The notes under the pieces: model-generated | What the model saw: only the letters and a program-made list of their open reading frames with translations | What the model was told of the DNA's origin: nothing | Databases searched by the model: none | Assembly (NCBI GenBank): GCA_031002005.1 | Contig: JARYHS010013631.1 | Location: 61,873,832 to 61,937,831, forward strand | DNA length: 64,000 bases | Direction: 5' to 3' | Source: Vandiemenella viatica | Lineage: Eukaryota > Arthropoda > Insecta > Orthoptera > Morabidae | Program-made: the position numbers and the translations under genes | Part shown: in pieces, positions 1-8,826 of the stretch | Layout of the letters: each line of letters opens with the position of its first letter | How positions within the stretch are numbered: position 1 is the first letter of the stretch

Positions 1-1764
1 GCCAGCGGAGTCGAATGCCCGTGCGACATCTAGCAATACTAGCGGGCAGTAGCCACGAAAATTGAAGGTAGTAGTGGCACGTTCCACTATTCTCATAATT
101 TGCTGGCTTGCAGAGTGTCTTTTTTGGAACCCAAATTGAAACTCCGGGATGATATTTTCGGTCCTGATGTGTGCCTCTAGTCTCTTTAGCAATAATCTCT
201 CGAAGATTTTACTCATTGAGGGGAGCAGGCTGATAGGGCGGTAGTTCTGGGGGAATGTCGTATTCTTCCCAGGTTTTGGCACAGCAACAACTGTAGCCTG
301 CTTCCTGCATCTTGGATAGTGCTGGCGGCGTAGAACTATGTTAAAGATTTCTGTGAGGTGTTCAATCGCCTGTAATGGAAGGTTCTTCAGTAGTTGGTTG
401 CTTATATTGTCAATTCCTGGAGCCTTCCTGGGGTGTAGTTTACTCAATATGTTTCGAACTTCGTCAGGTGTGATCTCTTCTATTATGTAGTCGTCGTCCT
501 CAGCTGCTAGAAAACGGGCAAGTCTTCGGCGGATGTCTGCAGATTCTTCTTCATCATTATCTTGAGAAGGTCTGAATTGCTTCTCAAAGTGGTCCGCCAG
601 AGCATTGGCCTTGTCTGAGTCGCTAAACACAAGGCCCCTTTCGCCATGAAGTGGGGGCAGTCTGGTACGCCGCTTTGTAAAACGTCGGGTCTCTACCCAA
701 AGGTTTCCGTCTTTAACGTCTAGGGAGGCCAGACGTGACGACCACTCTCGGTTTCTATGCTCTTCGAGCGCCGCTTTCAGCTCCCGTTGGAGTCGATTTA
801 GTAACCGCCTTGTTTCAGGGCGCCTGGTTAGTCGCCATTCCTTAGCCACCCTGTTTTTATGTCTTATCTGTGCTAGTAGGTGTGGCGGGAGTTGGCGAGA
901 CCTGGGTCTTTCAGTTACAGGAGGCGTTGCTGTGTTAGCCGTTCTAAGGATGGTTTTGGAGACCTGTTTGATAGCAGTCTCTATTTGTGTCGCATCTAGG
1001 GGCCTCAGGCGGTGAAGGGATTCCGTGATCTCTTCACGGAAATTCTCCCAGTTGGTCTTGCTGTAGTTCTTTAGGCTGGTAGTTATTGGTCTCCACGGGC
1101 CTACGTCTATATCTATCAGGACTGGAGAGTGTTCTGACGAAAGCCTGTTCATTGTGTGCGCGGAGATGAAGCCCGCAATCCCCCGTGTGATCACAATGTC
1201 CAGGACATCTGGACGACCGCCATTCCAGGGGTGGTGTGTTGGTTCCACTGGGCCCCAGACTAGCAAGTTGCGTCTGACTGCAATCCTGTGGAGCAGCTGT
1301 CCTGCTGGGTTTGTAGTTCTCGAGTGCCAATCAGGGTGTTTCGAATTGAGATCACCCCCGATGATCAGTTTGCCTCGGATTGAAAGAAGACGATCAAAGT
1401 CCTCTGCAATTGGCTGTCTCCGTGGTGGTCTATATGCTGATACTATTGTGACTGGCCCAGTGGTAGTTTCCACTTCTATAGCCCTGATTTCTATCTGGTT
1501 GGTTTGTGGCGACAGTATTTCATGATGAGGGATACCACGCTTTATATATATTGCCACACCTCCTCCTGCAGTTGGCCTGTCATTCCGATAGCAGCAATAG
1601 TTGGCTACTGTGGCGTTAAGGCCTTGTTTGAGGTGGGTTTCTGAGACAAGGTAAATATCTACATCCTCATCACGCAGAAATTGCCTAAACTCTCCAAGTT
1701 GTTGTCGGATGCCATTGGCATTCCATACACACAGAGATAAACCTTGTATATGTGTCCTATTCAT
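1..1764 (-). CDS. Jockey-superfamily LINE ORF2 (endonuclease plus reverse transcriptase), partial
   Basis: This is the 5' part of a non-LTR retrotransposon polyprotein that nicks target DNA and reverse-transcribes the element's RNA. The frame is open for 588 codons from ATG at 1764-1762 to the window edge, with no stop, so the C-terminus lies outside. An apurinic-type endonuclease domain fills about residues 10-230, with WNANGI near residue 15, GGDLN (Asp near 138) and SEHSPV near 215. A linker rich in Arg and Glu follows. The reverse transcriptase starts with NYRPISLLP near residue 505 and reaches motif A, LLDVARAFD, where Asp 576 is the expected catalytic aspartate. An upstream in-frame stop at 1771-1773 supports the start. 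The start overlaps the ORF1 stop, as is common in this superfamily. No frameshift or nonsense codon was found, which suggests a fairly young copy. I am sure of the family but not of the exact clade. Confidence 0.9.
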   Translation of the reverse strand, partial: MNRTHIQGLSLCVWNANGIRQQLGEFRQFLRDEDVDIYLVSETHLKQGLNATVANYCCYRNDRPTAGGGVAIYIKRGIPHHEILSPQTNQIEIRAIEVETTTGPVTIVSAYRPPRRQPIAEDFDRLLSIRGKLIIGGDLNSKHPDWHSRTTNPAGQLLHRIAVRRNLLVWGPVEPTHHPWNGGRPDVLDIVITRGIAGFISAHTMNRLSSEHSPVLIDIDVGPWRPITTSLKNYSKTNWENFREEITESLHRLRPLDATQIETAIKQVSKTILRTANTATPPVTERPRSRQLPPHLLAQIRHKNRVAKEWRLTRRPETRRLLNRLQRELKAALEEHRNREWSSRLASLDVKDGNLWVETRRFTKRRTRLPPLHGERGLVFSDSDKANALADHFEKQFRPSQDNDEEESADIRRRLARFLAAEDDDYIIEEITPDEVRNILSKLHPRKAPGIDNISNQLLKNLPLQAIEHLTEIFNIVLRRQHYPRCRKQATVVAVPKPGKNTTFPQNYRPISLLPSMSKIFERLLLKRLEAHIRTENIIPEFQFGFQKRHSASQQIMRIVERATTTFNFRGYCPLVLLDVARAFDSAG

Positions 1765-2086
1765 TATTGGTCATGGATTTCTCTGATTGTTCGGCTGCTG
1801 GAACCGTCTTAACTGCGGTCTTTATATCCGCGGCGAGCTGGTCAAACTTGGCGAGGAGAGACGTCAACATATTGAGTAGGCTACCTACTATGTTTAATAG
1901 ATGGTCCATCGTGCCGCTGTTATTTGCTGATTGAGGTGTGGGCGAGTGTTGGCATTTCTGGCAGGTTTCTTGAGAGTTTGCCTTCTCCGCTGCCGTTTGC
2001 TTAGTCCCTTTTGGTGGTATTTTTCCAGATGTCTTTTCGGCATAAGTTGTGGCCACCGAATGATTAGCCGATTGTTGAGTCGTGCT
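1757..2086 (-). pseudogene. C-terminal fragment of LINE ORF1
   Basis: This is a short reading frame immediately upstream of ORF2 on the same strand. It ends in TAG at 1759-1757, and ORF2 starts 7 bases earlier at 1764, so the two frames overlap by 8 bases. The last ~100 residues contain a Leu-rich stretch (LLNMLTSLLAKFDQLAADIK) that could form a coiled coil, after a Lys/Thr-rich segment with one CQKC pair. The frame is closed upstream by a stop at 2087-2089 and has no ATG. The RNA-binding knuckle region usual in ORF1 is missing. The LINE therefore looks 5'-truncated or interrupted near 2090-2120, where the Harbinger element begins. Assignment to ORF1 is by position, not by a recognisable domain. 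Confidence 0.6.
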
Positions 2087-2333
2087 CTAGTTACTATTGA
2101 AACATATGGCAGCTAACTCACTTGGCGACTGTTTGGCCACGTCGCCGAATTGGAAGCGTAGCCACAAAAAACGGCTCCCTGTGCCGTACCTGGCGCGCTG
2201 GCGACGTTGCCAACAAAATATACAGGCGTAAGCGGCACCTCACTCACTCAGTGGCCAGCCAGCTGCCAAGTTTGACGCTCGATCAGTTTTCGCGCAGTAT
2301 TATTTGTAAAAACAGTGATTTGTATTATAAATA

Positions 2334-4175
2334 ATGAGTTTTGATACAGAAAGATTTATTATGGAAATTCAAAACCGTTCGTGTTTATGGGATAGTGCAT
2401 CAAAAGATTATTCAGATCGTAATTTAAAAATGAAATGTTGGGATGAAATAGTTAATTTATTCAAAGAAAAAGATGAATGACGAATGAAGAAAAAAAACAA
2501 TTAGGTAAGTGTAAATTTATTAACTTTTATTTATTTAAATACACTTGTCTTGCCATGGTAATGGATTTTCTGTCACAAAATATTCAGCTAGTTTGTCTCG
2601 AACTGTGAGTGCCGTTCTTCCTCTGTCACGATCCCGATGTGTAGCAGGTTCAAATCCCGTTACCGTCAGAGTATCTTCGTAAGAAAATCCATCTCTGGAA
2701 CGTACGAAATTGTGCAAAATGCAACATGCCTGTACAATCTTTTTTTCTAGATCTATATGCACATTCATTGGCCTGTGAAATATCCTCCACTTGTTGGAAA
2801 ATGTACCAAATGTGCATTCGATGTAACAGGGTGCTCTTGACAATCGGTAATTGAATATTTGTTTCTGGTAACTGAGATTATGTCCTCCGTACGGTCTCAT
2901 GAGGTTTTCATGTAAGCCAAAAGCTTCATCTCCTACTATCATGAAAGGAATATTGTCACCATTTTCAACCAGTGGCTTAGCCTGAGGAATATTTAGAGAT
3001 TTGTTATTAATCTTAGTGTAAAAATCACTGTCTTTAAAAATAGCGGAATCACTGCTTCTCCCGTACGCTCCAACGTCTATGTAAGTGAAGTTGTAATTAG
3101 CATCACACAGAGCCAGTAAAACAATTGAAAAATAATGTTTATAATTAAAATATAATGATCCGGTATGAACAGGTTGAATAACTCTCACATGTTTGCCATC
3201 AATGGCACCAATGCAATGAGGGAAGTTGGCGTTTTTTTCAAATCCACTTGCAAGTTTTTCCCAATCATTCTCTGTATTTGGCATAACAATAAATTGTTCT
3301 TGATGTTGGCATATAATGCCACACACTTCTCTAATTATTGTGCTAATTGTTGTATAACCGAGTCTGTAGTTGTAATAAAAATCCATGAATGTACATCCTG
3401 ACGCAAGATACCTAGAAAAAAAGCAAAAATTACTAAACATTTTAATTTAACAACTGACCTAACTATGGAGGTCTAAACTAAACGTATTTATTATTTTCAG
3501 CTGATGGTTTGCAGAAAAGGTGGAAAAGTATCCGAGGTTGTTTCACTCGAGAACTTAACCGGCAAAAATCTTTGAAGTCCGGGTCTGGTTGTGGATCACG
3601 TAGAAGTGAATACGTGTATTTCAAACAACTTTTGTTTCTGCAGAAGGTTGTTGCAACAAGAGAACCTGACCCGGTTGCACTCTGCAGATCCTGAGGAGGA
3701 GTCGCAACGAGACAGACAAGTTGGAAATTGTGCGAAAAGATTTAAAACAAAAGAGAAAACTGTGACTGAAGATGACAAATTCATTGAAGTTCTTAAAAAA
3801 TCCATTGAGAATAGGGAAAAAAGTGAGACTATTAGTCAAGATGAAGATAGATTATTTATGCTGTCCCTAGTTAACACATTAAAAAGAGTTCCACCACAAA
3901 GAAAAATGGCAACCAAAATTAAAATCATGTCTGTACTCGACGATGCCACCCGCACTGTGCCTAACATTGATAATAGTCAAGCATAATCCGAAAACGTTTG
4001 GTCACAACAACTAGAACCGCGGTCTCGAAATTATCATCCTGGATATTCCACTCGACGCGGAGGCCCTGAAATCCCACCCATGATGGACTACAATGTAGAT
4101 TCCCCGAATCATGCACCACCCTCAAATATGACAAATGTATCTAATGATTCTTCAATTTTAGATATATATGATTAA
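2334..4175 (+). pseudogene. Harbinger-encoded MADF-BESS protein gene, two exons, damaged
   Basis: MADF proteins act as DNA-binding partners of Harbinger transposases. Exon 1 (2334-2504) starts at ATG 2334 and encodes the first MADF helices (DTERFIMEIQNRSCLWD..., then KMKCWDEIVNLF). It ends at TTAG followed by GTAAGT at 2505. Exon 2 starts at 3501 after a TTATTATTTTCAG acceptor and completes MADF (GLQKRWKSIRGCF, then YFKQLLFL). A Lys/Glu-rich linker and a BESS-like motif follow at about 3840-3940 (DEDRLFMLSLVNTLK). The splice preserves the codon phase. Damage: a one-base loss near 2475 creates a stop at 2478, an indel at about 3660-3690 moves the frame before BESS, and an in-frame TAA sits at 3984-3986. 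The frame then stays open to a stop at 4173-4175 overlapping AATAAA. Tpase exon 2 lies inside its intron on the other strand. Confidence 0.85.
2505..3500 (+). other. Intron of the MADF gene containing transposase exon 2 antisense
   Basis: The intron is bounded by GTAAGT at 2505 and a pyrimidine-rich TTTTCAG ending at 3500. Joining across it restores the MADF reading phase (CAA TTA GCT GAT). It is 996 bp long, of which 877 bp are transposase exon 2 on the opposite strand. Only 30 bp separate the donor site from the transposase stop codon. Confidence 0.75.
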
Positions 4176-4226
4176 TAAAAATTACCTACATACATATGTT
4201 TTATTTTATGTTAATGAGCTGCTTAC
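3412..4226 (-). other. Intron of the transposase gene containing MADF exon 2 antisense
   Basis: On the minus strand the donor is GTAAGC (4226-4221) and the acceptor is TTTTTTTCTAG (ending at 3412). Joining them gives ...VILRYLASG, the family's conserved run. The 815-bp intron holds all of MADF exon 2 (3501-4175) and its poly(A) signal on the plus strand. Confidence 0.75.
4174..4179 (+). promoter_or_regulatory. Poly(A) signal of the MADF gene
   Basis: AATAAA overlaps the original MADF stop codon (TAA at 4173-4175). It lies 47 bp short of the transposase donor site on the other strand. Confidence 0.6.
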
Positions 4227-4654
4227 CTTAATATCACAAATAGTTTTTCTTCTGGAATTATGGATTTTCTTAATATTGTATCTTGTTTAGTTAAATCATT
4301 TCTACATAAGCTTAATAATAAGATGCTACTGACATTCTCACGTAGTTGAAAAATTTTGTAGGGTATTTTCTTAAATCTTCATATAGTTTGGAGAAAACAC
4401 CACTTCTGCTTCGATCTGATATAAAAGGATGGACCCATAATTTCTTCTGTTTGATCTTTTTAATCTTTCTACGACGCACATAATAAATAAGAGCGATCTC
4501 TTCCACGTCCATCCCTGAATTCGCAAATCACTGACTGACTAGGCACTCAACATTCTTGGCTTGGGCTACTGTGTTTGGCGACGCTCGGTTGCCAGAGGTA
4601 GCCAGCGCTACACTGCTGGCCACGCTGCCATGGCGTCCCGGTGAGGTAGCGCCC

Positions 4655-5137
4655 TAGAGTGAACGAAGACGTCCGACACCCTCTACATGGCTATACACCA
4701 GCGCCATCGAGACTAAAGTCCAGGTCAAGCTTCCTGCGAACTTCAAAGCCACTAAATGGAACACCAAGCAATGAAAGATATTGGCTTGGGAGAAGAGAGT
4801 GCAACACGATATCGAGTGGATCAAGCCAATAGATGTTCTACCACCTGGGTCGAAACAACCATGGCCCATATGGAAGTCAGTAAACATTCTTCGAGTTGGA
4901 GTTGGTCGTTCCAAAGATACCCTTGCCTCATGGGGATACCTGCGAGATCAGCCAGATACTACATGTCCATGTGGGGAGTGAGAAAACATGGTACGTCTGT
5001 TGTCTTGTCCACAAATCGGAATGAATGTATCCCAATTTGAGCTCCAATCAGCCACTGACAAAGCCATCGCATCGGCGGAAAAACTACCACATGTTTGATG
5101 CTGTCATCGACACGAGAAGAAGAAGACCGAGTGGTGA
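4655..5137 (+). pseudogene. C-terminal remnant of a LINE reverse transcriptase
   Basis: One frame carries a region typical of the end of Jockey/I/R1-type polyproteins: NILRVGVGRSKDTLASWGYL followed by a Cys motif, CPCGE-x-ENM...LLSCP, at about 4880-5000. An in-frame TGA interrupts this motif after CPCGE, and another TGA follows LPHV near 5095. The frame then runs to a stop at 5135-5137. The sequence between 4655 and 4780 fits the same protein only with frame changes. It is on the opposite strand to the LINE at 1-2086, so it is a separate insertion. The family is clear from the motif; the clade is not. Confidence 0.6.
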
Positions 5138-5261
5138 CCACCTATTCGTGAAATTTAGCTTTTGTAGTTTGCCGACAGAATCGTCTGTTGAGGCAGAATA
5201 CTTTTCAAAGCCCGTTAGTATGGATAGTTAGTCATAAGATTTCAGGTGCATATGTAAGGCT

Positions 5262-5597
5262 CAATAAGCGAAAAAAAAAAAAAAGAAACAAAAGAGACCA
5301 CAACGCGTTCTGGTTTCTTGAAAACTGTACGACACGTTATTCGTGTTATGGCACTTACGAAAACAACCAGAACACGTTGTTACTATCTCAAAAAGGCCAC
5401 AACGCGAAATTCTCGTCTGGTCCACACGGCGACTCGCGTATTTTTTTTTTTTTTTAGTCTTGTAACACGAAGTGTAAGAAGAATCATACAAATTAAATGC
5501 ACCCTGGTCCGATTCGTCGAGATACTGACACTGATAAGCCACAATTTGTTGTGGTCGTTTTCAAGAAACCAGAACGCGTTGTAGTTGTTTTTTTCGC
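5262..5597. repeat. Foldback/MITE-like element with ~60-bp inverted ends
   Basis: The left end reads AGCGAAAAAA..., then CACAACGCGTTCTGG and TTTCTTGAAAAC. The right end is its complement: GTTTTCAAGAAACC, AGAACGCGTTGTAG, then TTTTTTTCGCT ending at 5597-5598. The core is not coding. A second inner pair (GGTCCACACGGCG) is not matched. No clear target duplication was seen; the right end abuts the target duplication of the next SINE. Confidence 0.65.
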
Positions 5598-5608
5598 TCA
5601 CCTTCCGA

Positions 5609-5829
5609 TTTTTTTTAACTGCTTAACGTCCTTAAACATTGAGGTCTTTAGAGACGGGAAAGGATGGGGGTCAAGGAATGGGAAGGAATTCGGCCATGGC
5701 CTTTTGAAGTAAGCATCACGATATTTGCCTGGAGTGATTTGGGAAACCATGGAAAACCCATATCTGGATGCCCGAACGGGGATTCGAACCGCCGTCCTCC
5801 CGAATGCGAGGCCAGAACGGTTACACCAT
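5609..5829 (-). mobile_element. tRNA-derived SINE (family S1) with an 11-bp target duplication
   Basis: Read on the minus strand: a tRNA-like head with B box (GGTTCGAATCC), the family's central block (GGGTTTTCCATGGTTTCCC, AAATCACTCCAGGC), then AAAAGGCCATGGCCGAATTC and a tail with CTAAAGACCTC ending in GCAGTTAAAAAAAA. TCACCTTCCGA occurs on both sides (5598-5608 and 5830-5840), giving exact ends. It inserted directly beside the end of the 5262-5597 foldback element. Confidence 0.9.
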
Positions 5830-5964
5830 TCACCTTCCGAATTGTGAAATTTATCAGCTAGTAAAATCATTCAGTGACGTGAACTGCTAAGGCCAAATAT
5901 GACCATTTAACTCGGAGGATCTTCTTCTACACTGAACTTGACAAGACACTGAGGCTACCTATCC

Positions 5965-6100
5965 GGCAGACCAGATTTCTGTTTTCCATAGTTTCCCAAA
6001 ATAACTCCAGATAGATACGAGGAAAGTTCCTTTAAAAGTACATGACCAAATTCGTTCAGGTTTCTTGCTCCCCATCCTAATCCTCGACGAATCATAAAGC
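5965..6100 (+). mobile_element. Old S1-type SINE, 5'-truncated
   Basis: A diverged copy of the central block (TTTTCCATAGTTTCCCAAAA, ACTCCAG) is followed by a degenerate AAAAGTACATGACC and a CCTCGACGAATCATAAAGCC tail. A 14-base G run follows at 6115-6128. Confidence 0.7.
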
Positions 6101-6128
6101 CCGTGCAAAGGCGTGGGGGGGGGGGGGG

Positions 6129-7867
6129 AGAATTGGCTGTCTGGGAACCGCCAACAAAAGTGAAAACTTTATGAAATAACAGAGTTTTCTTTTTCTATTG
6201 GGTTTTTAAATTGATTGTAGTATCAAAAAATAAATTTCATAATTTGTAAATTAAAATCATTAACATTAGTATGTATTTGACATATATCGGCACTCCAAGC
6301 AATATACATTTCTGTATGGTTTATTTATAAATTAAAACATATAATTAGCTGCGCAAGCTCGGTACAAAATACAAATACAGCTTAATCGACATAATAATTA
6401 ATATACATTTACATTATTTATTCATAGTATTTGTATTTACATGAACTTAATTTTCAACATTATTTCAATTGCTTGCATCATCATTATCATTAATTTCAAC
6501 AGTAGGCCTACTTAGGTTATTCACACTAACAATAATTTCATTATATTCTAAAAAGGATATAGAAGTATGAAAAAATATACATATTCTAAACCAGAAATTT
6601 CGGTTAGTTGATTTAGAACGAAGGATTACGAAGCTTGATTAGTTCATTTGCTTCAATGAACGATTGGTGATCCTCTGGGTTCTGTATTACTAAGAGATGT
6701 GGCGGTAGCTATAAGTATCGCCATTTATGACTGGATCCCTTAAGCCATGTTCTGTGTTTTATGTGTTTCTTTTTGGAATGCGTAGCTATTGAGGTGGAAA
6801 TTTGGGACTCACCCAGTGTTCGCACATATAGTTACCGAAAATGGCTTAGAACCGAATCAGGACGACCGGTATTCGTGACTTGTCGATGTTACAACTTAGA
6901 CCCTTGGCACCTCGTAGTGTCCATTATGGTAGCGTATTGGCGTAGCGTATTGTAGAAAATTTTATTACGTGGGAGAACGTATGTTTAGTCGGCTGTTCCA
7001 TTTTCGCATATAGCTGACGTTATCAGAGCTGGGAAATGCAGCCATGGCATGACTCCAAGTCGCAGTTTAATCTTTATAGCCTTGTTTATCAGTCTCTTCA
7101 CTGAGCAGCAGAGTGTGCAACGAACTGATACTAGAGCACGTGTAGAATGCGATGAACTAGTTATCAGAATACTTGGAGGTTATCTTACAGATCAGTCAAA
7201 TACTTCGTGCAGACTTCACATCTTTCGTTTCATCCATATGTAATAGTATCAAGGAAAAATTATTTTCATTATCATGCCATCCTCATTGCATGAGGCGTAC
7301 ACGAAAATTCTTCCTTCCACTTTCAAACGGGTACCTATGCTTTGCTGTTTCATTTAGTAGTTTAACAAAGCCCACCAACATATCTGTCTGTGACAGAATT
7401 TAGCGAACAGAGTAATCTTGAAAAGTGAAATATGCTTGGAATTATGTGTTGCGTATCATATGCCTGTTTCATGTACCGAAAATTAATTGTATTGAAACAC
7501 ATAGAAGCAGCTGAAGCAACACTTTAATCATATTCTAAGGCACTGGAAAGAGGAATGGGCAAATATCTTCGAGTAAATTAAAAGGAAAAACATGATTCAA
7601 AAAAATCTTAATTTGTAGAAATGGCAGGGAATAAACTGAACAAAGTCACATGTTTCGAAAAAATATTTAAAAAAATCAATATCTCTAAAATGGTGAGACT
7701 TTTACTAAAATAAAATTTTGTTATATATAGGGAAATGATGTGACCTTTCTGTGGTTGCAGGATTATCCTTTCATTCCTGAACGCCCTGTATACATTCATT
7801 CTACTTACAGACTTCGTAGTATCTGTTACAAGCAGGTCCGGAAGTAGAGTGTGTCTATGTGTGCAGA
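6129..7867. other. Non-coding, no recognised feature
   Basis: AT-rich sequence without a convincing reading frame, tRNA or inverted repeat. The small open frames at 6761-6955, 7049-7243 and 7608-7943 have no recognisable motif and look like chance. Confidence 0.5.
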
Positions 7868-8108
7868 CCGGGGATGGTGGGTGAACGGTAACACTCTGCT
7901 CCGGCATTCGGTAGGACGCGGGTTCCAATCTCCGTCCGGGCATCCAGATTTCGATCTTCAGTGTTTACCTAAACGACTCCAGGCGAATGCCGGGACGGTT
8001 TCTTCAAAAGGTCATGAACGAATACCTTCCCGCTCCTTGTCTCCCATCCTCTAACAGCTCTAATTACCTCGATGCCGAAGAGCCATAAAGCACGTAGCAA
8101 AAAAGAAA
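7868..8108 (+). mobile_element. S1 SINE, near full length
   Basis: The head has GGTGGGTGAACGGTAACAC and a B-box-like GGTTCCAATCTCC. The central block is diverged (TCAGTGTTTACCTAAACGAC), followed by CCAGGCGAATGCCGGGA, TCAAAAGGTCATGAACGAAT and an A-rich tail after ATAAAGCACG. It belongs to the tail type ending in a CCTCGA...ATAAAGC motif. Confidence 0.8.
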
Positions 8109-8826
8109 AAAAATGTCAACAGATAATAAAATTGTCACATAATAACACTATTCACACTTTCGCTGACGATTCTCCATGCCACAAGGGCGAAACTCGTCTG
8201 GAAATAAACTTAACAACAAAAGCAGATGTCAATGTTCTATTTAAAAACATTTAAGAAGCAATTTCGAACAATGGCTAACAATTAAGTTAAGATGTGATGA
8301 AAACTAAGGTTTGCTATAGTGGAGGTGTAATACTCTCCTTTTCTCTGCATTTTTGCGTACCGTTTCAGATTACGGCCACATCAATTTTGATGTTACGGCA
8401 CAAGCATTGAAGGGATGTAAGGAAAATACAGCGCAGCAAATCCACCTTAATTAGTCGCAAATGTTCTTGTTTGTATACATAGGCAATAAACATTAGAAAC
8501 TAATCTAAGTTTTTACATTCCACTCCTCTTTTCCACACTATTAGTCATATCACTCTCTGCTTCCTTTAGTTTCCAATAAAAGTTAGCAGTCTTAGCTCCC
8601 GTCGATATCTCCGTCATTGACGCTGTCCTGACGTCAGATAAGTTAATTAGTGTTACCGCCTGTTTGGGTACCGTGTAACTTTTGTGTTAATGCGCTTTGT
8701 GTTTGCACATCGCGCTATTTTGTGTCGATAAGGGAGAACTTATTACCACTGTCAAAACATCCTAAAAACCGTAATCAAACAAATGTCGGATCTTTTATAT
8801 TAAACCTGGTGTTTTAAAGTCTTGAT
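8109..8826. other. Non-coding, no recognised feature
   Basis: AT-rich; nothing supported beyond the SINE tail at its start. Confidence 0.4.

Larger units (their letters stand above)
2535..4512 (-). pseudogene. PIF/Harbinger DDE transposase (HARBI1-like), two exons, one frameshift
   Basis: This is the transposase that cuts and pastes the element. Exon 1 (4512-4227) encodes the N-terminal HARBI1-like helices: MDVEEIALI, then KLWVHPF, KFFNYVRM and finally LFVIL. It ends AAG with donor GTAAGC at 4226-4221. Exon 2 (3411-2535) follows a TTTTTTTCTAG acceptor and begins RYLASGCTF; the joined codon reads Arg, as the family requires. The catalytic triad is visible: Asp in GAIDGKHV, Asp in GRSSDSAIF and Glu in PCYIECTFG, followed by the conserved CCILHNFV. 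The joined protein would be about 385 residues, normal for the family. A one-base indel near 4315 breaks exon 1 (stop TAA right after VASYY). AATAAA motifs lie just past the stop. Exon 2 sits in the MADF intron, and MADF exon 2 sits in this gene's intron. Confidence 0.88.
2123..4654. mobile_element. PIF/Harbinger DNA transposon with two interdigitated genes
   Basis: This ~2.5-kb element carries the two proteins typical of metazoan Harbingers: a DDE transposase (minus strand) and a MADF-type DNA-binding protein (plus strand). The outer ~150-200 bp on each side are GC-rich against an AT-rich interior and show imperfect inverted similarity. GGCGACTG... near 2124 corresponds to the complement of ...GTAGCGCC near 4653. 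Inside these, paired blocks such as AGCGTAGCC/AGCGTGGCC and CGTTGCCAAC/CGTCGCCAAA occur in the same order. The outermost bases have drifted, and I could not find a matching 3-bp target duplication, so the boundaries are approximate. Both genes carry single-base lesions, so this copy is probably defective. Confidence 0.75.

Noticed and set aside
1154..1525. 123-codon frame on the plus strand
   Set aside because: Antisense to the LINE endonuclease domain, whose conserved motifs are on the minus strand.
2122..2334. 70-codon plus-strand frame at the Harbinger left end
   Set aside because: It overlaps the terminal repeat and ends before the MADF start; no motif.
2123..4654. The Harbinger at 2,123 as source of the family A and B MITEs
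   Set aside because: Its ends (GGCGAC/GGGCGCT-like) do not match the GGGAGC or GGGGGC ends of those MITEs.
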